A stretch of 64,000 nt of DNA from Rhodothermales bacterium. Lineage in GTDB: Bacteria; Bacteroidota; Rhodothermia; Rhodothermales; UBA10348. Under the pieces are notes generated by a model that worked only from the letters and a program-made list of their open reading frames with translations, ran no database searches and was not told the DNA's origin. The stretch is from assembly GCA_024711125.1 (NCBI GenBank), contig JANJTM010000059.1, positions 62,001 through 126,000 of the forward strand, in the 5' to 3' direction. The position numbers and the translations under genes were made by a program. Positions within the stretch are counted from its first letter, which is position 1; each line of letters opens with the position of its first letter. Positions 62,188 through 64,000 of this stretch are shown here, in pieces.

Positions 62188-64000
62188 GCGGACGGATCCG
62201 TCCGGGCGTCCTGCCGTTCGCCGCCCTGTGCGCCTGGAGTCTTGCCTCCGCGTCGATGCCGGGCCGCGCCGTCGCGCAGGAGGCCGATTCGCTCCGGCAC
62301 TACCGCCTCTCCGAGATCGTGGTCGGTGAGTCGGCACCCAGGCGCAGCGAGACCGCCGCCGTTCGCCGGGTTCCGCTCGCCGAGATCGCGAGGTCCGACG
62401 CACAGAGCGTCGCTTCGGTCGCCCGCCTCGTCCCCGCCGCGCACCTGCAGACCAATTCGCGCGGCGAGACGCTGGTTTACCTCCGAGGCGCCGGCGAGCG
62501 CCAGGTAGCGATCTACCTCGACGGCGCGTTGGTGAACGTCCCGTGGGACAACCGCGTGGACCTGGCGCTGCTGCCGTCGGGCATGTTGGGTTCGATCGGA
62601 GTCGCCCACGGCGCTTCGTCGGTGCTGTACGGTACGAATACGGTCGGAGGCGTACTCCTGCTCTCCTCGCGTACGCTCGATCGACCGGGTTCGCTGTCCG
62701 AGGCCGTGTTCTCGGGCGGAAGCGCCGGGTACCGACGGGCCGAGATGCTGCACCTGTCGGATTCGGGGCGCCGTTCTCTCCTCGTGGCCGCGGGCTACGG
62801 GGCGATCGACGGTCAGCCGGTTCCGGCCGGTGCCGAGCTTCCGTTCGAGGCCTCGCGTGGTCTGCGCACGAATACCGACCGGCGGCTCTCGAGCCTCTTC
62901 GTTCGCGGGGCCGCGACGCGCGGAACCACGGTCTTCACCGCGTCGGTGCTGCACGCCGACGGGCGGCAGGGAGTCGCTCCCGAAGGCCACCTGGATCCGG
63001 CCGAGGGCGCCGTTCGGTACTGGCGCTATCCCGTGTGGCGGATGACGCTCGGAACGGTCGGATTGCAGCGGCCGGTCGGAGCCGACGGCGCGCTGCGCGG
63101 GACCACCTGGCTTTCCCGGTTCGAGCAGCGTATCGACCAGTACGGGTCGGTGGCCTATGAACGTCTCGACGCGAGGGAGGACGGCCTGGACTGGACGGCC
63201 GGTACCCGCTGGTCCGTGGATCGGCGCGTCGGGGTCGGCACGGTGGTCGCGGCGGCGACGGGCACCTACAGCCGGCATCTCCAGGACGATTCGGAGCGCG
63301 ACGGGACGGCCCTCGGTCCGGCCGTCCGCACGTCCTATTCCCAGTCGGCTTGGAGCCTCGGTGCCGAGTACCGCGCGCCCGTGTCCGGATCGATGCGCTC
63401 TGCGTTGGGAGCAGGCCTCGAGGGCATCGCCACGCCCGAGACAGGGGACAAGCCCGCGCGCGGCGCCCAGTCTTCGTGGACGATGTCGGCGACGGGCGTC
63501 TTCGACGTGTCGCAGGATGCCTCGATTCGTGTCGCGGCGGGGCGCAAGCTGCGGTTTCCGACCCCACGGGAACTCTTCGGTACGGCGATCGGCCGATTCC
63601 TTCCGGACGACGGCCTGGAGCCCGAATCAGCCTGGACAGCCGACGCGGCATGGGTGCGCAGTTTCGACGAGGCCGAGATCGAAGTGACCGGATTCGTGCG
63701 GCGGACGTTCGATACCATCGACCAGGAGAACGTGCTCGTCGACGGGCGTCGGCTGCGCCGGCGCATCAACCTGGACGGGTCCGTGGCGGCGGGCGTGGAA
63801 ATTGCCGGACGTCTCGAACCCAGGGAAGGGCTCGAACTGGAGGGCCACGCCACCGTGCAGCACGGGAGGATCTACGGTGTCGAAGGACGCACGCGGCCGG
63901 TGGAGAAACCCGGACTCCTCGGGACCGCGATCGCGACGTGGCGGCTTCGAAGGGGGCTCGAGCTGTCCACGCAGGCGACCGTGACGGGCCGTGCCTGGGG
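62184..64000 (+). CDS. TonB-dependent receptor (3' end beyond window)
   Basis: This gene is not in the ORF track because it runs off the right edge; I translated it from the ATG at 62184 (605 codons, no stop). A signal peptide ends near 'GRAVAQEADS'. The plug follows ('HYRLSEIVVGESAPRRSETAAVRRVPLAEI', 'LVYLRGAGERQVAIYLDGALVNVPWD', 'GASSVLYGTNTVGGVLLLSS'), and then barrel strands ('RFPTPRELFGTAIGRFLPDDGLEPESAW'), where 'FPTPRELF..........LePE' is the BtuB/CirA-type barrel hallmark. The substrate is unknown; unlike the 13-kb receptor, it lacks the carboxypeptidase-like domain. No riboswitch is visible upstream. Confidence 0.82.
   Translation, partial: MSGRIRPGVLPFAALCAWSLASASMPGRAVAQEADSLRHYRLSEIVVGESAPRRSETAAVRRVPLAEIARSDAQSVASVARLVPAAHLQTNSRGETLVYLRGAGERQVAIYLDGALVNVPWDNRVDLALLPSGMLGSIGVAHGASSVLYGTNTVGGVLLLSSRTLDRPGSLSEAVFSGGSAGYRRAEMLHLSDSGRRSLLVAAGYGAIDGQPVPAGAELPFEASRGLRTNTDRRLSSLFVRGAATRGTTVFTASVLHADGRQGVAPEGHLDPAEGAVRYWRYPVWRMTLGTVGLQRPVGADGALRGTTWLSRFEQRIDQYGSVAYERLDAREDGLDWTAGTRWSVDRRVGVGTVVAAATGTYSRHLQDDSERDGTALGPAVRTSYSQSAWSLGAEYRAPVSGSMRSALGAGLEGIATPETGDKPARGAQSSWTMSATGVFDVSQDASIRVAAGRKLRFPTPRELFGTAIGRFLPDDGLEPESAWTADAAWVRSFDEAEIEVTGFVRRTFDTIDQENVLVDGRRLRRRINLDGSVAAGVEIAGRLEPREGLELEGHATVQHGRIYGVEGRTRPVEKPGLLGTAIATWRLRRGLELSTQATVTGRAW

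Overview
The window is a dense, high-GC bacterial chromosome segment of housekeeping, envelope and central-metabolism genes. I see no insertion sequence, prophage, CRISPR array, plasmid function, rRNA or tRNA. Several independent signs place it in the Bacteroidota-related superphylum, most likely a Rhodothermota-like lineage: a half-length GT5 'glycogen synthase' family protein next to a DUF4270-like lipoprotein, TonB receptors with an N-terminal carboxypeptidase-regulatory-like domain, a GWxTD-domain protein, an OstA/LptD of the Bacteroidota type, and a recurrent promoter layout (TTG, 20-21 nt, TAnnTTTG-like box) resembling the Bacteroidetes primary sigma factor promoter. This placement is an inference, not a phylogenetic result.

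Layout. 1-7.7 kb: a glycosyltransferase cut by the left edge, divergent from purD; a secreted propeller-like protein; an XRE/IrrE-type regulator divergent from an M16-like protein; two PspC proteins; 5-formyl-THF cyclo-ligase; an AhpD-like protein. 7.7-13 kb: the translation cluster ffh-rpsP-rimM-trmD-rplS with its own promoter and terminator, then mqnA-like and smpB. 13-19 kb: a TonB receptor with a downstream lipoprotein, then a TPR/GWxTD exported protein. 19-26 kb (minus strand): tyrA, gcvT-comB, ftsK-purK-purE. 26-35 kb: gcdH, two tandem small membrane proteins, rsgA, topA, ppdK. 35-42.7 kb: two small unknown proteins, lon, a hybrid histidine kinase, cystathionine beta-synthase with a DUF3467 partner, and an LptF/G permease. 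42.9-45 kb: sucC and an orphan ABC ATPase. 45-51 kb (minus): eno-ftsB-ROK kinase-lptD-BON. 51-56 kb (minus): GT5-like, DUF4270-like, OmpP1/FadL-like and TPR genes. 56-64 kb: a patatin-like protein, a giant DUF4175-like coiled-coil protein, glgC, a lipoprotein, and a TonB receptor cut by the right edge.

Together these genes serve purine synthesis (purD, purK, purE), co-translational targeting and ribosome maturation, folate/one-carbon metabolism (cyclo-ligase, gcvT), glycolysis and PEP metabolism (eno, ppdK, sucC), glycogen precursor supply (glgC), and outer-membrane biogenesis (lptD, LptF/G, TonB receptors, OMPs).

No intergenic stretch exceeds 300 nt; the longest is the topA/ppdK divergent region (287 nt). 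I found no convincing new multi-gene system. The points most worth checking are the consistent promoter grammar, a tandem pair of PspB-like small membrane proteins, several enzyme-family members lacking canonical catalytic or metal ligands, and the envelope gene block around the short GT5 protein. Many starts were moved inward from the longest ORF, because the ORF track extends into upstream genes. The two edge genes are missing from that track altogether.
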